Positions 25,960-36,661 of a DNA stretch of 64,000 nucleotides are shown here, one piece after another. The DNA lies in NCBI GenBank assembly GCA_018389105.1, contig JACATO010001140.1:124001-188000 (forward strand), written 5' to 3'. The stretch's first letter is position 1. Every line of letters begins with the position of its first letter. Origin of the DNA: Nautilus pompilius (taxonomy: Eukaryota; Mollusca; Cephalopoda; Nautilida; Nautilidae). The translations under genes were made by a program, and so were the position numbers. Under the pieces are notes generated by a model that saw nothing but the letters and a program-made list of their open reading frames with translations, made no database searches and was not told the origin of the DNA.

Positions 25960-26330
25960 AAATAATCCATCAGAAAGTGATGCAATAGCCTTGGAGTTTT
26001 TTCTAAGTAAGATACCGGCATCGCAGGGCTTTCTTCTGAGTTAAGGACTCCGGCGACCTTGTCCGACCTCCTCCAAGAACGATAGCTGACGAAAGACCAT
26101 CTTAACTCGTGATTTATTTCCCGCGACAGTTTTCCTTCTTGTCATCTTAGCGTTTCCATTCGGTGCGAATAATTCACCAGAAAGCGATACAATAGTCAGG
26201 GGATTTCCGGAGTAAAATATCATCTCCATATTTCCTCTGAGAAGTCTCAAGAACGCTGGCGACCTCATCTGATCTCCATCAAGAACGATCACCGACAAAA
26301 AGGCCGCGTGAGTTATGGTTTATTTCGCCA
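25960..26330. repeat. Old direct duplication of about 170 bp
   Basis: Two diverged copies lie head to tail, roughly 25960-26130 and 26160-26330. Shared blocks in order are AATAAT(C)CA(T/C)CAGAAAG, GACCT followed by CTCC(A)TCAAGAACGAT, GACAAAA-like sequence, and TTATTTC-CGC. The copies are clearly related but have many substitutions and small indels. Function unknown. Confidence 0.6.
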
Positions 26331-26757
26331 AGAACTTGGTAACCGCGCTCGACAGAAGCACCAGATATTTCTCTAAAGGGTTCAGAAGATAAGCAGAGAC
26401 CTTTGTGCAGTTTTCCTACCGACGACGGGAACAATAAAACCACCCGACACTGTCGTCGTGTCTCCTCTTTTCCAGAAGAGTTCCATAACCGTGGATATTT
26501 TGAATACTTTAGAACTCATTCCCGGTCAATCAATTCAAATATAGATGTGTTTAGGTGGGAGAATGCAGACCGAATCGGAAATGGTGGCGTCGTCTTAGAA
26601 GTCTAAGGTTGTCGTCAGTGGTATCACCACGATTGTTCTCGGGGGTCCAGGAGAAACAGGAGGCCCCGAGAATTCCCCTAAACCCTTTATTTCTAGACGT
26701 GGTGGACAGCACGACTTGGGAAGAGGAACCAAAAGAAAGTGCGTCAGGATGGTTTGC
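26331..26757. other. Intergenic
   Basis: Overlapping frames on both strands at 26551-26811, with no recognised domain. Confidence 0.4.
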
Positions 26758-26852
26758 CAAACCTAACGCTGCTCCAACCGCGATCTGAAATCGGGTCCTT
26801 AAGCACAGCACACAGTCAGAGGAGGCTAACCACCAAACTACCGAGCCGCCTG
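26758..26852 (-). other. tRNA-like sequence, possible SINE head
   Basis: The reverse strand starts GGCGGCTCGGTAGTTTGG and continues TGGTTAGCCTC, like a tRNA acceptor and D arm with the pol III A box. Then comes a B-box-like GATTTCAGATC about 50 bases further on. Its first 18 bases resemble the tRNA-like head at 46261-46316, so both may belong to one SINE family. Boundaries and tail are not visible. Confidence 0.35.
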
Positions 26853-27479
26853 TTAATAAATCACTTAGGGCATTTTATTTTTGAATTTTATAAAGTCTAC
26901 TAAAGTAACTTAGAAAAGTCCCTGGTTGTCAGTGGCAGGTGAACAAGGTACGCAGGTGGTTTGTGACTGTAGCGCTGTATTTCCTCTCTCTCTCTTTCTT
27001 GTTCACAGAACTTGTACCAAATTTCTCACCTGCATAACGTTTTCTTGACAAATGTTGTTGTTTTTTAAAAAAGAATTATTTATTTATTTTAACCTAGGTT
27101 AGTATTTATTTCATCCTTCCAACTCCCAGTTTGTGACCAGATGGCACCATGCACGCGGTACCCGTTAATCTAACTTCCACCGATCATTTAAAGCTGAAGT
27201 ATTTTATTTCTTTTTGTTGTTTTCCTCTTACAGACGAGTAACACAACTCTAATTACGCTATCTGCGGCTTCCTGCTGAAGTCTCGGCCGTTTGTCTTGTC
27301 TTCCCCAATTACACGTGTACCAGTGAATTGATGGCGTCTTATTTATTATTTGTCAGCTCTATGAAAATACTCGAGCAAAGCAACCAGGTGCAGGCCAGAA
27401 GAAGGGTTTGGCGAGTGACTAGTACAGGGTAAAGATCAGTTTATGCCGGAAATTTAAAAGGAGATAGAATTTCTCTTTT
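26853..27479. other. Intergenic, AT-rich
   Basis: No gene or clear repeat recognised. Confidence 0.5.
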
Positions 27480-28193
27480 TTTGACAAAAGGAGAGAGAGA
27501 GAAAGAGAGACGAAGAGGCTAAATTCTCAAGAGAGAGTCGAGCGCTGAGGAGAGCGAGGAGAGAGGAGAGCTATGAGAGAGAGAGCTCTCGCTCTCTCGC
27601 TCTCTCTCTCTCTATCTCTCTTTCTCTCGCTCGAGAGCGAGCTACCCCTCGCTCTCTCTTCTATCTCTCTCTAGATCTTTCCTCTCTAGAGCTTCTCGGT
27701 CTCTTCATCTCTCTCTCCTCTCTCTCGTCTTCATCTCTCTCTCCTCGGCTCCCCTAGCGCCTCTCTGGAAGCCGATCTCTCTCTCGCTTCAGGCTCGCTC
27801 GCGAGAATGAGAGCTCTCTCTGGTCCATAGATCTCCAGATCTGCGCTCGAGATAGAGAGAGCTCTCTCTCAGAAGCAACCCCGTCAGAGCTCTCGAGAAG
27901 ATCTCTCTCTCTCTCTCTCTCTCTAGAGCTCGAGAGGCAGCGAGCTCTCGCTCAGACCCCCGAGATGAGAGAGGTCAGCTCTCTCTCTCGCTCTCATCTC
28001 TCTCTCTCTCATCTCGAGAGCTGCCATGCTCTCAATCTCCGTCTCTCTACATATCTCTCTTCTCTCTCCTCTCTCTCTCTCTCTCTCTTCTCTCTCATTC
28101 TCTCTTCATCTCTCTTCTCCCTCCCCTCTCCCTCCCCCTCTCTCTCTCTTCATCTCTCTCTCTCCCCCCCCTCTCTCTCTCTCTCTCTCTCTA
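27480..28193. repeat. GA-to-CT strand-switch domain
   Basis: Starts as GA-rich sequence (27480-27590) and switches to CT-rich sequence with many GAGCTCTC-type inverted joints (GAGAGCTCTC, AGAGCTCT, CTCGAGAG). It ends as almost pure CT (28040-28193). There are no CRE cores. Frames such as 27965-28219 are Ser/Leu repeats and not genes. Confidence 0.85.
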
Positions 28194-28823
28194 CATTTGT
28201 ATTTTTTATCCAGTTATAATGCTAAATAAAACTGGATTTGAAAGAAAAAGTAGGAGAAAGATTAATTAATTGTAAGAAAATATTATATATATATATAATA
28301 TATATATATATCCAAAGATGCTATCTAAAATTACCACTTGAGACTGTTGAAAGAGTAAGCGGGAAGGAAAGGTGAGAGGACGACGGTATGATGATGTTTC
28401 ATTACGTCTGAATCCGTCCCATTCGCTGGTAACGGCTCGGTGTCGACCTGGCGTGAGTCAGTTTAATCCCCTAGGGGTGTCATTACTCGGCCTCCTCTAT
28501 CATCCGTGAGCAGTGATGAATATCCAAATCCCTCTTATGAATATCATTTGACTATTTAAATTCCTAAAACAACGATCCGCACCAAGACAGATTTGGAAAG
28601 CGATTTATTTGCACCGGGTGATAACTCACAGCTGGACCGCATGCGATTTACCATTGTCCGCCCTGATGGTGGTTGCGTGCGCGCGCATGTTTATTGGGGG
28701 GGGGGGTCCTGGTCGTTGATCTCCCGGCCCTTGTTGTTTCGAAGATTTCCGGTTGTCAGAGGTGCATAAGCAACGTTACTTGGAATAAAGATTTCGATAC
28801 AGCAGAAAGACATCTCTGGTTTA
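28194..28823. other. Intergenic with (TA)n
   Basis: Contains a TA microsatellite at 28281-28311 and a 10-base poly-G near 28697. No gene recognised. Confidence 0.5.
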
Positions 28824-28914
28824 CAGAGAGAGAGAGAGAGAGAGAAGCGAGAGAGAGAGAGAGAGCGATGACGTCATTACAGAGAGAGATGACGTCATTA
28901 CAGAGAGAGAGAGG
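28824..28914. repeat. Short CRE array G (inverted orientation)
   Basis: A GA tract with two consecutive GATGACGTCATTACAGAGAGA units, the reverse complement of the core seen in arrays A and D. Confidence 0.9.
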
Positions 28915-29655
28915 GTTAAAAAGTTAATATTATCTATTTTATTCATTTCGATGATGAGACAATAACCGAATAAAGGAATACAATAGAAATAAAATTTGCT
29001 GTCGCCAACCGTATCTTCATTATTGTCCAGCAGGGATCCGTTAACCCTGTTAAAGCGGCTCTGTACCAAATCCGAATCTGTGTTTCTTTGTTTGTTTGTT
29101 TTTTTATCTGTCAGTAATTTCGAAAACTTCACATTAAAACGCCATATGAACGGTCGAAGTAAAGAGAATACAAATCTTAGCCCCATCCTTCCCTTAAAAA
29201 GGGGGCAGGAGTGTGTGTGTGTGTGTGGAAACAACAGGGGATAGTTGTCACCGAGGTAAGATGTTAGGTACCACTGATAGATAAACCAAGCGATGCCATA
29301 TGCTCCGATCTTCGTGCCGTCGGTTATAGCCTCATCTAGCAAGTTGGACTCGGTGGTCTCCCCCTTCGACAGCAAGGGAATTGGTCTTGGATTGGCTTTT
29401 GAGAGACTGTCGGGAATTCTGCCGATTTTTACTCTTTGACAGTCGCGAATTCTTTTTATAGCAATGCCGTGCTGGGAAGGTCCTATAGATTATCGGCAGA
29501 CGTGTAATGGACTCAAGATTCCGTACACGGCCGCTGTAAGCGAGCTGATACATTCATAGATGCAATCGCTTAATCGTTCTAACCGATCCAAATGCTTCGA
29601 TTTAACAAATAAATAAATAATTATTAAATACTTTACAAAATATAACTACCTAAAA
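28915..29655. other. Intergenic
   Basis: Contains a short GT run (29211-29227). A 184-codon minus-strand frame (28821-29375) ends inside the GA/CRE tract and shows no domain, so I do not call it. Confidence 0.4.
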
Positions 29656-30384
29656 ATGTTTGATACTTTCGGAGATCTTCTTCTCGTGCTGCAGAGCTCA
29701 TGCAAAAGACGCAGAGCTACACCGGTCGCTGATCAGGCTGGAGGTCAGCAAAACGCTACTCGAAGCCGACACCGACAGCTGATCATACCGAGTAATGACA
29801 AACACTCACTTGAAGCTACACCGGTCGCTGATCAGGCTGGAGGTCAGCAAAACGCTACTCGAAGCCGACACCGACAGCTGATCATACCGAGTAATGACAA
29901 ACACTCACTTGAAGCTGCACCGGTCGCTGATCAGGCTGGAGGTCAGCAAAACGCTACTCGAAGCCGACACCGACAGCTGATCATACCGAGTAATGACAAA
30001 CACTCACTTGAAGCTACACCGGTAGCTGATCAGGCTGGAGGTCAACAAAACGCTACTCGAAGCCGACACCGACAGCTGATCATACCGAGTAATGACAAAC
30101 ACTCACTTGAAGCTACACCGGTCGCTGATCAGGCTGGAGGTCAGCAAAACGCTACTCGAAGCCGACACCGACAGCTGATCATACCGAGTAATGACAAACA
30201 CTCACTTGAAGCTACACCGGTAGCTGATCAGGCTGGAGGTCGAGAAAAGTCTGCTCAAAGCTACGGTGATGGCTGCGACTCCGCAAGGAGGGTTTTGTTT
30301 TGCTTTTGGAAATGCAACGAAAAGCCAGACCATCGCGGTAGACTGAAATGTAACGGAAGTATCTTGTCCGCTAAAGAAAAATAA
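29656..30384 (+). CDS. Unidentified open frame built on a 99-bp tandem repeat
   Basis: This is the longest open frame in the window outside simple-sequence DNA: 242 codons. A unique start of about 20 residues (MFDTFGDLLLVLQSSC) is followed by five copies of a 33-residue unit that runs from ATPVADQAGGQQNATRSRH to IIPSNDKHSLE. A sixth partial unit and a Cys/Lys-containing tail of about 45 residues ending SILSAKEK complete it. There is no signal peptide, transmembrane segment or known domain. The three differences I noticed among repeats are two synonymous changes and one Thr-to-Ala. The frame may be open only because 99 is divisible by three. I do not recognise the protein and cannot show that it is expressed. 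Confidence 0.25.
   Translation: MFDTFGDLLLVLQSSCKRRRATPVADQAGGQQNATRSRHRQLIIPSNDKHSLEATPVADQAGGQQNATRSRHRQLIIPSNDKHSLEAAPVADQAGGQQNATRSRHRQLIIPSNDKHSLEATPVADQAGGQQNATRSRHRQLIIPSNDKHSLEATPVADQAGGQQNATRSRHRQLIIPSNDKHSLEATPVADQAGGREKSAQSYGDGCDSARRVLFCFWKCNEKPDHRGRLKCNGSILSAKEK
29716..30242 (+). repeat. 99-bp minisatellite, five units plus a partial
   Basis: Units start at 29716, 29815, 29914, 30013 and 30112, with a partial at 30211. Each begins GCTACACCGGT (GCTGCACCGGT in the third). They are nearly identical, so the expansion is recent. Each unit holds two TGATCA palindromes. Confidence 0.97.
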
Positions 30385-30812
30385 TCTTATCTTTATATAT
30401 ATATAGGCCTTGTACAGCTGGGGATAGATAGATAGATAGATAGATAAGAGCAGCCCCAACTATCTGAGATAGAGAGCAATCTACGGCTAGAGCCAGATCG
30501 AAACTCCGTGCGGATCAACTGGAACCCGATGCTGTAGACAGATAGTATCGATTTCCCTTCGAATTGGGCCGTTAACTCTACCAAACCACCGATCTGCCAG
30601 TGCCCGGACCGGTTTAAAATAAGTATAAAAAAAACAAAAACCAACCTCCTCGGTCGCCGAAGTTGGATTCACTTTCCAGAGTTTGAACTATACGCCAGCC
30701 CCACCCACCCCAGATGTAATCTGCGAAAGTATCGCCTTACAGGTGCGTGAGGGGAAATCCCACCGCGGCGAGACTGTTTATCGGTCGTGACTAAATGCTC
30801 TACTAATCACAG
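30385..30812. other. Intergenic with (GATA)n
   Basis: A GATA microsatellite lies at 30424-30447. No gene recognised. Confidence 0.5.
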
Positions 30813-30972
30813 GACTTTCTGCCGGACTCCTTTGTTCACGACATTCCAAGGATCGCTTCAGGACAACTGCTTCAAACCCAAAGGAAACGTGTTGTCTTTT
30901 CTTGGCGTGACCGTTACCATCAACGGCGACGGAAAAGAAGAGAGCGTATTATTACCCCGTATCCCGGCAAAG
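30813..30972 (+). CDS. Possible internal coding exon
   Basis: An acceptor-like ACTAATCACAG precedes 160 bp of open frame, which ends at a good donor, AAAG/GTGAGTG. The frame reads through FLGVTVTINGDGKEESVLLP and ends at a codon boundary before the donor. Codon use looks ordinary and the composition is richer in GC than the AT-rich DNA that follows. I do not recognise the protein, and no partner exon was found. The acceptor lacks a strong pyrimidine tract. Confidence 0.25.
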
Positions 30973-32239
30973 GTGAGTGTCTATTAAATCACCCAAAATT
31001 TATCTGATTTGGTTTTTGAATTTTAATATAATACAAATAATGAAATGTTCAAGCATCGCTAATGTATTTCTTTTGAGAAAATAATATGTTTGAATCGAAA
31101 CAGAATTGTCAGGTGCGCATTTATTGAAAATCACTTCTTTAGTCAAAACTCCACAAAGAAAAATTACTACATTAATGATGTCTGATGCAGAAGCCGTATA
31201 TATTAAAAGCAACGTAATGTTACAAGCTTAGTTATATACTGTAGCACACAAGTAGTAAGTGACTGACCTTTCAAGTCCCTTTTTCGGGACATGACCTTTT
31301 CAGACAATCAGTAGTCATTTTATTCACAAACATAAAATGCCAATAATTGAAAGTGTTTAGCGCGGAGGCCACATGAATATCAAAACGAAATTCAATTGCT
31401 TTATTGTGTTATAATGCATTTTCAACACAACGAAAATCAATATTTCGCTTAAAAACAAAGGGTTAGAAAAAAACTACCGGACCTAAAGTTCTTCGCTTCA
31501 TCTTTAATGACTAGCATAGACTCAAAGACCATTTTTACTTAAGTCTGCAGCGTACTGCGGTTATACATAAGTAATGTTTATGACGTCATCGACTACCTAC
31601 ACGCAAGATCTAAATCTTTAAAACCAAAATTCTATGCCGTACTAAAAAGTTCTAGATTTTGGTGACTCGTGAAGCAGCCCATCGCCTCTGAGCATCTCCA
31701 GCCAAGATGAACTTTATATAACGTGTTATCTTGAAAATGGCCGTTGCCCGTCTTTACTCGATACTGTTCTGGAAGGTTCGCTGATGTTACACTTTCACCA
31801 GAATTGCGAGAAAACGGTTACAGTTAGTAACACTTCCATTAAATGTCTTGTTAAGCAATCATTAGCATTAGTTAGTTACTCTTTCTGCAGAAAGTTCCTT
31901 AAGATGTCATAGTTGCGCTGCCTCAGCCATCTGTATACCACCTGGAGCACATAAGCAACTTTCACATCTGTATTAGTCAGCGCAGGCTGAGCCACAGAGG
32001 CTGTGAAACACAGTGCTAACGTCAACATCGTCCCAGCTGACTACTTCTGGTACACCGTACAATTTACACAAAACTCTTCTGCATCCACTGTTTTGTGTGT
32101 CAGTTCTCCGTTCTCACAAAGTCTTTGAGAAAGCGACTGTCCGTACTGAACACTTTTCATGCAGTCTTCTTATTCCGCCCAGAGACCTAAAAAGAAAAGA
32201 TCTATCACCGGGAAATCAAGATGTTGTATCGAGAGTAAC
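30973..32239. other. Intergenic, AT-rich
   Basis: No gene recognised. A perfect CRE lies near 31580. Confidence 0.45.
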
Positions 32240-33460
32240 GTATGGAGGAAAGGTCACCCCTTGATCATCACATCGACTAATTGGCTTTGCTGCCAGTTTT
32301 GTGTATAAAAGGCAACTGGCACAGCTATCAGCTTATGTTGCAGTATCTTGTGTAGATCCATCTTCTTACTAGCCTGGTAGGCATTGCCAAAGCGACGAAG
32401 TATATTCCTGCCTGTTTTAATAGTGGATTATGTTTCCTTGACTATTTCTACTTCATAGTCAGACCTGTGTAGGGAATCTGTGAATATGACTCGTATATGG
32501 TCATCATGGAAGGCGATGAGTTGTACTTGACTCTCAGTGTTCAGATTTCATGCGCAGAGACGTAAATAATCGGCATGTATCCAACTGTTATTTCTCTAAC
32601 TTATAAGCAAGAATGCCATGTCTGAGCCGTAACCTCTAATACAGACATAGGGTAATCCACGGGTATATCCAACCATTCTGCCTTCACTTCTCCGACCTTA
32701 GGTTCGATGGTGCCTTCTCTGCCAGGCTGCGATGTCTTTGAGATAGAAAGTGTTTTATCCTTGTAGTGTCGGATCATCGAGATCTGTGTTTTTTTATGCT
32801 GAAAAACGAACAAATCGTCACTGCACCGAGTTAGATGAGCTTACAGATCCATTTCCCAGGCCTCCCATATGGTCTAGGCCACTGCTGTGTAAATTCGGAG
32901 AATATTTCTGTATCTAACAGTATGGCCAGTAGCGTGAAATAGCTTCACAAGATGTTTGTATCTAGTAGTCTGGTGCCGAGTCCATCCGAGACCAACATGT
33001 ATTGATATCATTTTTCCGTTTTTCTACTCGCGCTATAAACGAGATCCTGTGCAATAATAGACACCCTGGATCTATGACTGGCCACCTAGCGATAGACAGA
33101 GGAACGCATAAAAACTCGACAGGAACACAACCTATTTCGCTAACATCCATTCCGCCGAGACAGTATATCTAACCAAAGTTTCAGTGCAACACGGATGACA
33201 AAGAGAAACTCATCTTTTTCTTGTGTCTTAAAGACAGGAATATTAGTGAATCCTTCATCCATCTCCTGATCATACTTTCCTCTGAGACAAAGAAATATGG
33301 CTGAATTCGATAGGTACGAGCATCGTTTGTCCACCAGGCTCAGTTTGATCACGCAGCGCATTAAATTCATAGACATCCTTGAGAAAAGATCTCGGAATTC
33401 CAGTGCTTACTTCATCGGCAAGTTCTTTGTAGCGTATCCAAACATGCAGCAACATGATCG
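32240..33460 (-). pseudogene. Possible decayed coding region, unidentified
   Basis: The reverse strand gives long stretches with few stops in shifting frames. Examples are IAFHDDHIRVIFTDSLHRSD and HKLIAVPVAFY (about 32520-32280), a 70-codon frame at 32601-32813, and adjoining frames at 32962-33150, 33140-33376 and 33270-33455. Such frame-hopping density is unusual here and suggests a dead coding element, but I cannot assign a family. Plus-strand frames overlap the upper part, so even the strand is uncertain. Confidence 0.25.
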
Positions 33461-34170
33461 TTATCAGCTGAATGCCTCGAACTGCTCCCTGGCCAAATCA
33501 TGGCTTTCCCGTTTTCGACTTTGGCTTTGCCTGTCATTTTTGGGTGGTGGCACCCGTTTGTTCCCATACGATCTTTAACACCCGCTCATCGAACACTGAC
33601 CCCCCCTCGCACTCAGCTGCTGGGAGACTTTGATTTCGTTCTTGATGCCGACAACAAACGTTTTTTTTCCCTCTTTTTTCTTCTTGGTGCCTTGACAGAA
33701 CACGCGAAGTTTTCAATCCATCGGCTCAGAACGGCTGTGTGACCTCGAATATCCAGACGTCGGGACATGAGGTGTTTGAACAGAGGAAGTTGTAGATCGA
33801 CGCTCATCGCCTTTCCCTGACCGCTCGTGTGAGATCGGTATAGCGATTTTCTCGGAGTAATTGCCTAAGAAAACAAACAAGCAAACAAACAAGGCTTCGT
33901 GGTGTTCTGTCAGGGAGTAGATCATCTTTAGATTCTTGGCAGATGATGCGCACGCACATCAAAGGATACCGCGACTGACCACCTCAGACTTATGACTGGA
34001 CCTGCGCTTGCGTTAATCTAGAAATCAGACGAGGACGCCATCATATGTTAGAATTGGTTGTTCTCTTACACGCCTAGAAGTTTGAAAGAAATCTGCGTGC
34101 TGAAACCGAATATTTTGTTGCCGTGACAGTTTCAACCAGGAATTATTGACCATAGGTCTGTTCTGATGTG
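33461..34170. other. Intergenic
   Basis: Overlapping short frames on both strands, none recognised. Confidence 0.4.
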
Positions 34171-34483
34171 TTTGGAGTGTTAATAGGCATCGAAAACAGT
34201 ATCAGGCGCGAAGGTCGTGGCCTTGGTTATCCCCCCCTGTTCAGTTTGGAGTGTTAATAGGCATCGAAAACAGTATCAGGCGCGAAGGTCGTGGTCTTGG
34301 TTATCCCCCTCGTGTTCAGTTTGGAGTGTTAATAGGCATCGAAAACAGTATCAGGCGCGAAGGTCGTGGCCTTGGTTATCCCCCCCTGTTCAGTTTGGAG
34401 TGTTAATAGGCATCGAAATCAGTATCAGGCGCGAAGGTCGTGGCTTTGGTTATCCCCCCCTGTTCAGTTTTGAGCGTTTAAAA
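34171..34483. repeat. 74-bp minisatellite, four units plus a partial
   Basis: Units begin TTTGGAGTGTTAATAGGCAT at 34171, 34245, 34320 and 34394, with a truncated fifth at 34468. Spacing is 74, 75, 74 and 74 bp. Each contains GCGCGAAGGTCGTGG and ends in a poly-C run. The units are almost identical. A 92-codon frame crossing it is a by-product. Confidence 0.97.
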
Positions 34484-36458
34484 AAATTAGCATAGCGGGA
34501 CCCCCTTTTTTCTTCAAATTTCAGATAAAGGGAAATCGAACTGACCTATAGCAGTTTTACATAAATCAGCGAATAATCAAAAATGTTTACAGCAGAAAGA
34601 ACTTCGCCTCTAATGGCTGCTTGGAGAGCTATGTTTACACGGCCATTCCCATGATTGTTTTTCGTATTTAATGGATGACGGATGGAACGTCCAAGTGCCT
34701 TTTGGTTCTTTATGTCGGTTATTAAAAACGAAGTACAGTTGTTTTCTTTTTTAAAGTTCTTTACGAGAGTTAATTAAAATCGGGGCGAAGACGATATTTC
34801 GTCACCTTTTCTGGTTTTATCTGAGAAGTAAACTGGGATGAATTCAGAAAGAGACCGGAAACCGCATCATTTCAGCCTGACCTTTTATAGTCTCGTCCTG
34901 AGGTTTAGTTTCGTGATCCAGTATCCGCTTTAACACCCAGCCAGAGTTCTAGACTTTTACGAAGGCCCAGAAGCTAGCAAAGCAATAAATCTGCCTGCAT
35001 GCGGCCATTTCAATTTTGATTAAAATTTCAGACGCGACCCCTTGGTTGTCGCGTGATCCCCTAACCCCGTCATCTGTTATTTTCTTCTACAAAAAGCGGG
35101 GTTCTTACCGCCGTTTGTCGCAAGCAACAACAACAAAATCAGTAATAACGCAAGTGATTATAATATTCTTTTGGTACTCTCTAACAAACAGAACCCCGAC
35201 GGACGATATTTCTGGTTGTGGTTAGGGGCCCATCAGCAGCCAACGCGGGTCTGGTGGAGGGGAGCTAGCAGGAGGAGGAGTCTGGGTAGGACATCAGCGG
35301 CAAGTCGTTAAGTAGAAGCGACCCCAACCACCAACCACTAAACTAAAGAAAACAGTCCCACCAATTGCATACCGTGAAGTATGCCTTACAAGTTTATTTA
35401 TCCGAAAGGGGGCGCTGGCATCAAATAAATCATAGAGTTTTTGTCACACATAGACGTGCATGAATGGCCTTTTGGGCTTAGCCGAAATATATTAACAAAA
35501 CAACAAAAAACTCGACAAAAATAGCGGATAACCGAACGTGTTGATGAGTTCATCTCTTCGTATTTTTGTGGCCTGGCGGTGGTTTATAAAGAGACACAAA
35601 CCGTATGCCAAGATACCATCAGTTATCTGTCAGTGGCCCCGGAATCACGCCAGGAAAATACACGTGCAGATGCCGTCGGGGGCCTTGGTGGAACTCTTCA
35701 GCCTTCAGGCGCGGAAGTAAATGGGAGCCGGGGCAAAGCGGAGCCTTGCCGCAGGGTTAGGCCGTGCCCTAACCGGGATCCCCCATACCAGATTACCACA
35801 GACCGCCACCGGCCTCGCGCCTTTCCTCTTCGTTTTCCTTTTTGAAACCCCATTTTTTCCCGAAATTCATTAAAACCGTTTTAACGCGGATACGACTTAA
35901 GGAGGTTAAAATAGTCAGGTCTGTGACGCAATATTAAGTATAAGGACGCTAGATAAAACCTTAACGCTATAAGACGGTTTACGGTTCAGAGATTTTCGTG
36001 AAAGGAAACACGGAGTAAATTATGGGTGATATCATAATCTACATAGTAACCGATGCAAGTATCTTATGGATGAGACCCCTATCACAGAACATGACAGCGA
36101 TCGAGAGCGGCCAGCGGCTGACTTGTAGGAACAGCGATCGCTCTGAATGTGATAGACTGGCCAGGAAAAAGAGGTTTTTACTTAGGAATTATTGAAGAAA
36201 TCCGCCGGCAAATAAATGTAAATAAAATAGGAAAAATCAGAAAGTGTCACATCTGCAGAAGGACTGTAGAGGCATAGGCAGTGATGTTATGGTAGTGCTA
36301 ACGTTCCTTCAAGAACGGTAAGATAGATATTAGCACCGAGTGGTCTCGGTGAATGAGTAGCTGTCGGAGGACCTTCACTGAGAGGAGGAAACCAGGCGGC
36401 GAGGTTTAAATGAGCAGCAGAAATGAAGCAGTGGGATGACCAAGTCTCTGGAAGAGGT
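34484..36458. other. Intergenic, no gene recognised
   Basis: AT-rich and mixed sequence. The 35.5-35.9 kb part is GC-richer with two overlapping frames (35538-35845) that match nothing known. Confidence 0.45.
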
Positions 36459-36599
36459 CTCTCTCTCTCTCTCTGTAATGACATCATATCTCTCTCTGTA
36501 ATGACGTCATATCTCTCTGTACTAACGTCATATCTCTCTCTGTAATGACATCATATCTCTCTCTGTAATGACGTCATATCTCTCTCTGTACTGACGTCA

Positions 36600-36645
<46 letters not shown>
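36459..36645. repeat. CRE satellite array D
   Basis: A CT tract with six cores alternating TGTAATGACATCATAT, TGTAATGACGTCATAT and TGTACTGACGTCATCT. It ends in about 45 bp of CT that runs straight into a Tc1 transposase remnant. Confidence 0.92.
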
Positions 36646-36651
<6 letters not shown>

Positions 36652-36661
36652 ACAGGTGAGT
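36644..36661 (+). promoter_or_regulatory. Ratchet-point-like splice motif (acceptor joined to donor)
   Basis: CT repeats lead into TTTCTTTACAG (36645-36655), followed at once by GTGAGT (36656-36661). A polypyrimidine tract plus CAG joined to GTGAGT is the consensus described for recursive-splicing ratchet points in long introns. The motif is a mutated Tc1 codon run (TTT ACA GGT GAG TCC for FTDES) with the array supplying the pyrimidines. Use in vivo is unknown. Confidence 0.3.

Noticed and set aside
28821-29375. 184-codon minus-strand frame
   Set aside because: Its end is GA/CRE repeat, the middle carries no domain, and overlapping plus-strand frames are equally open.
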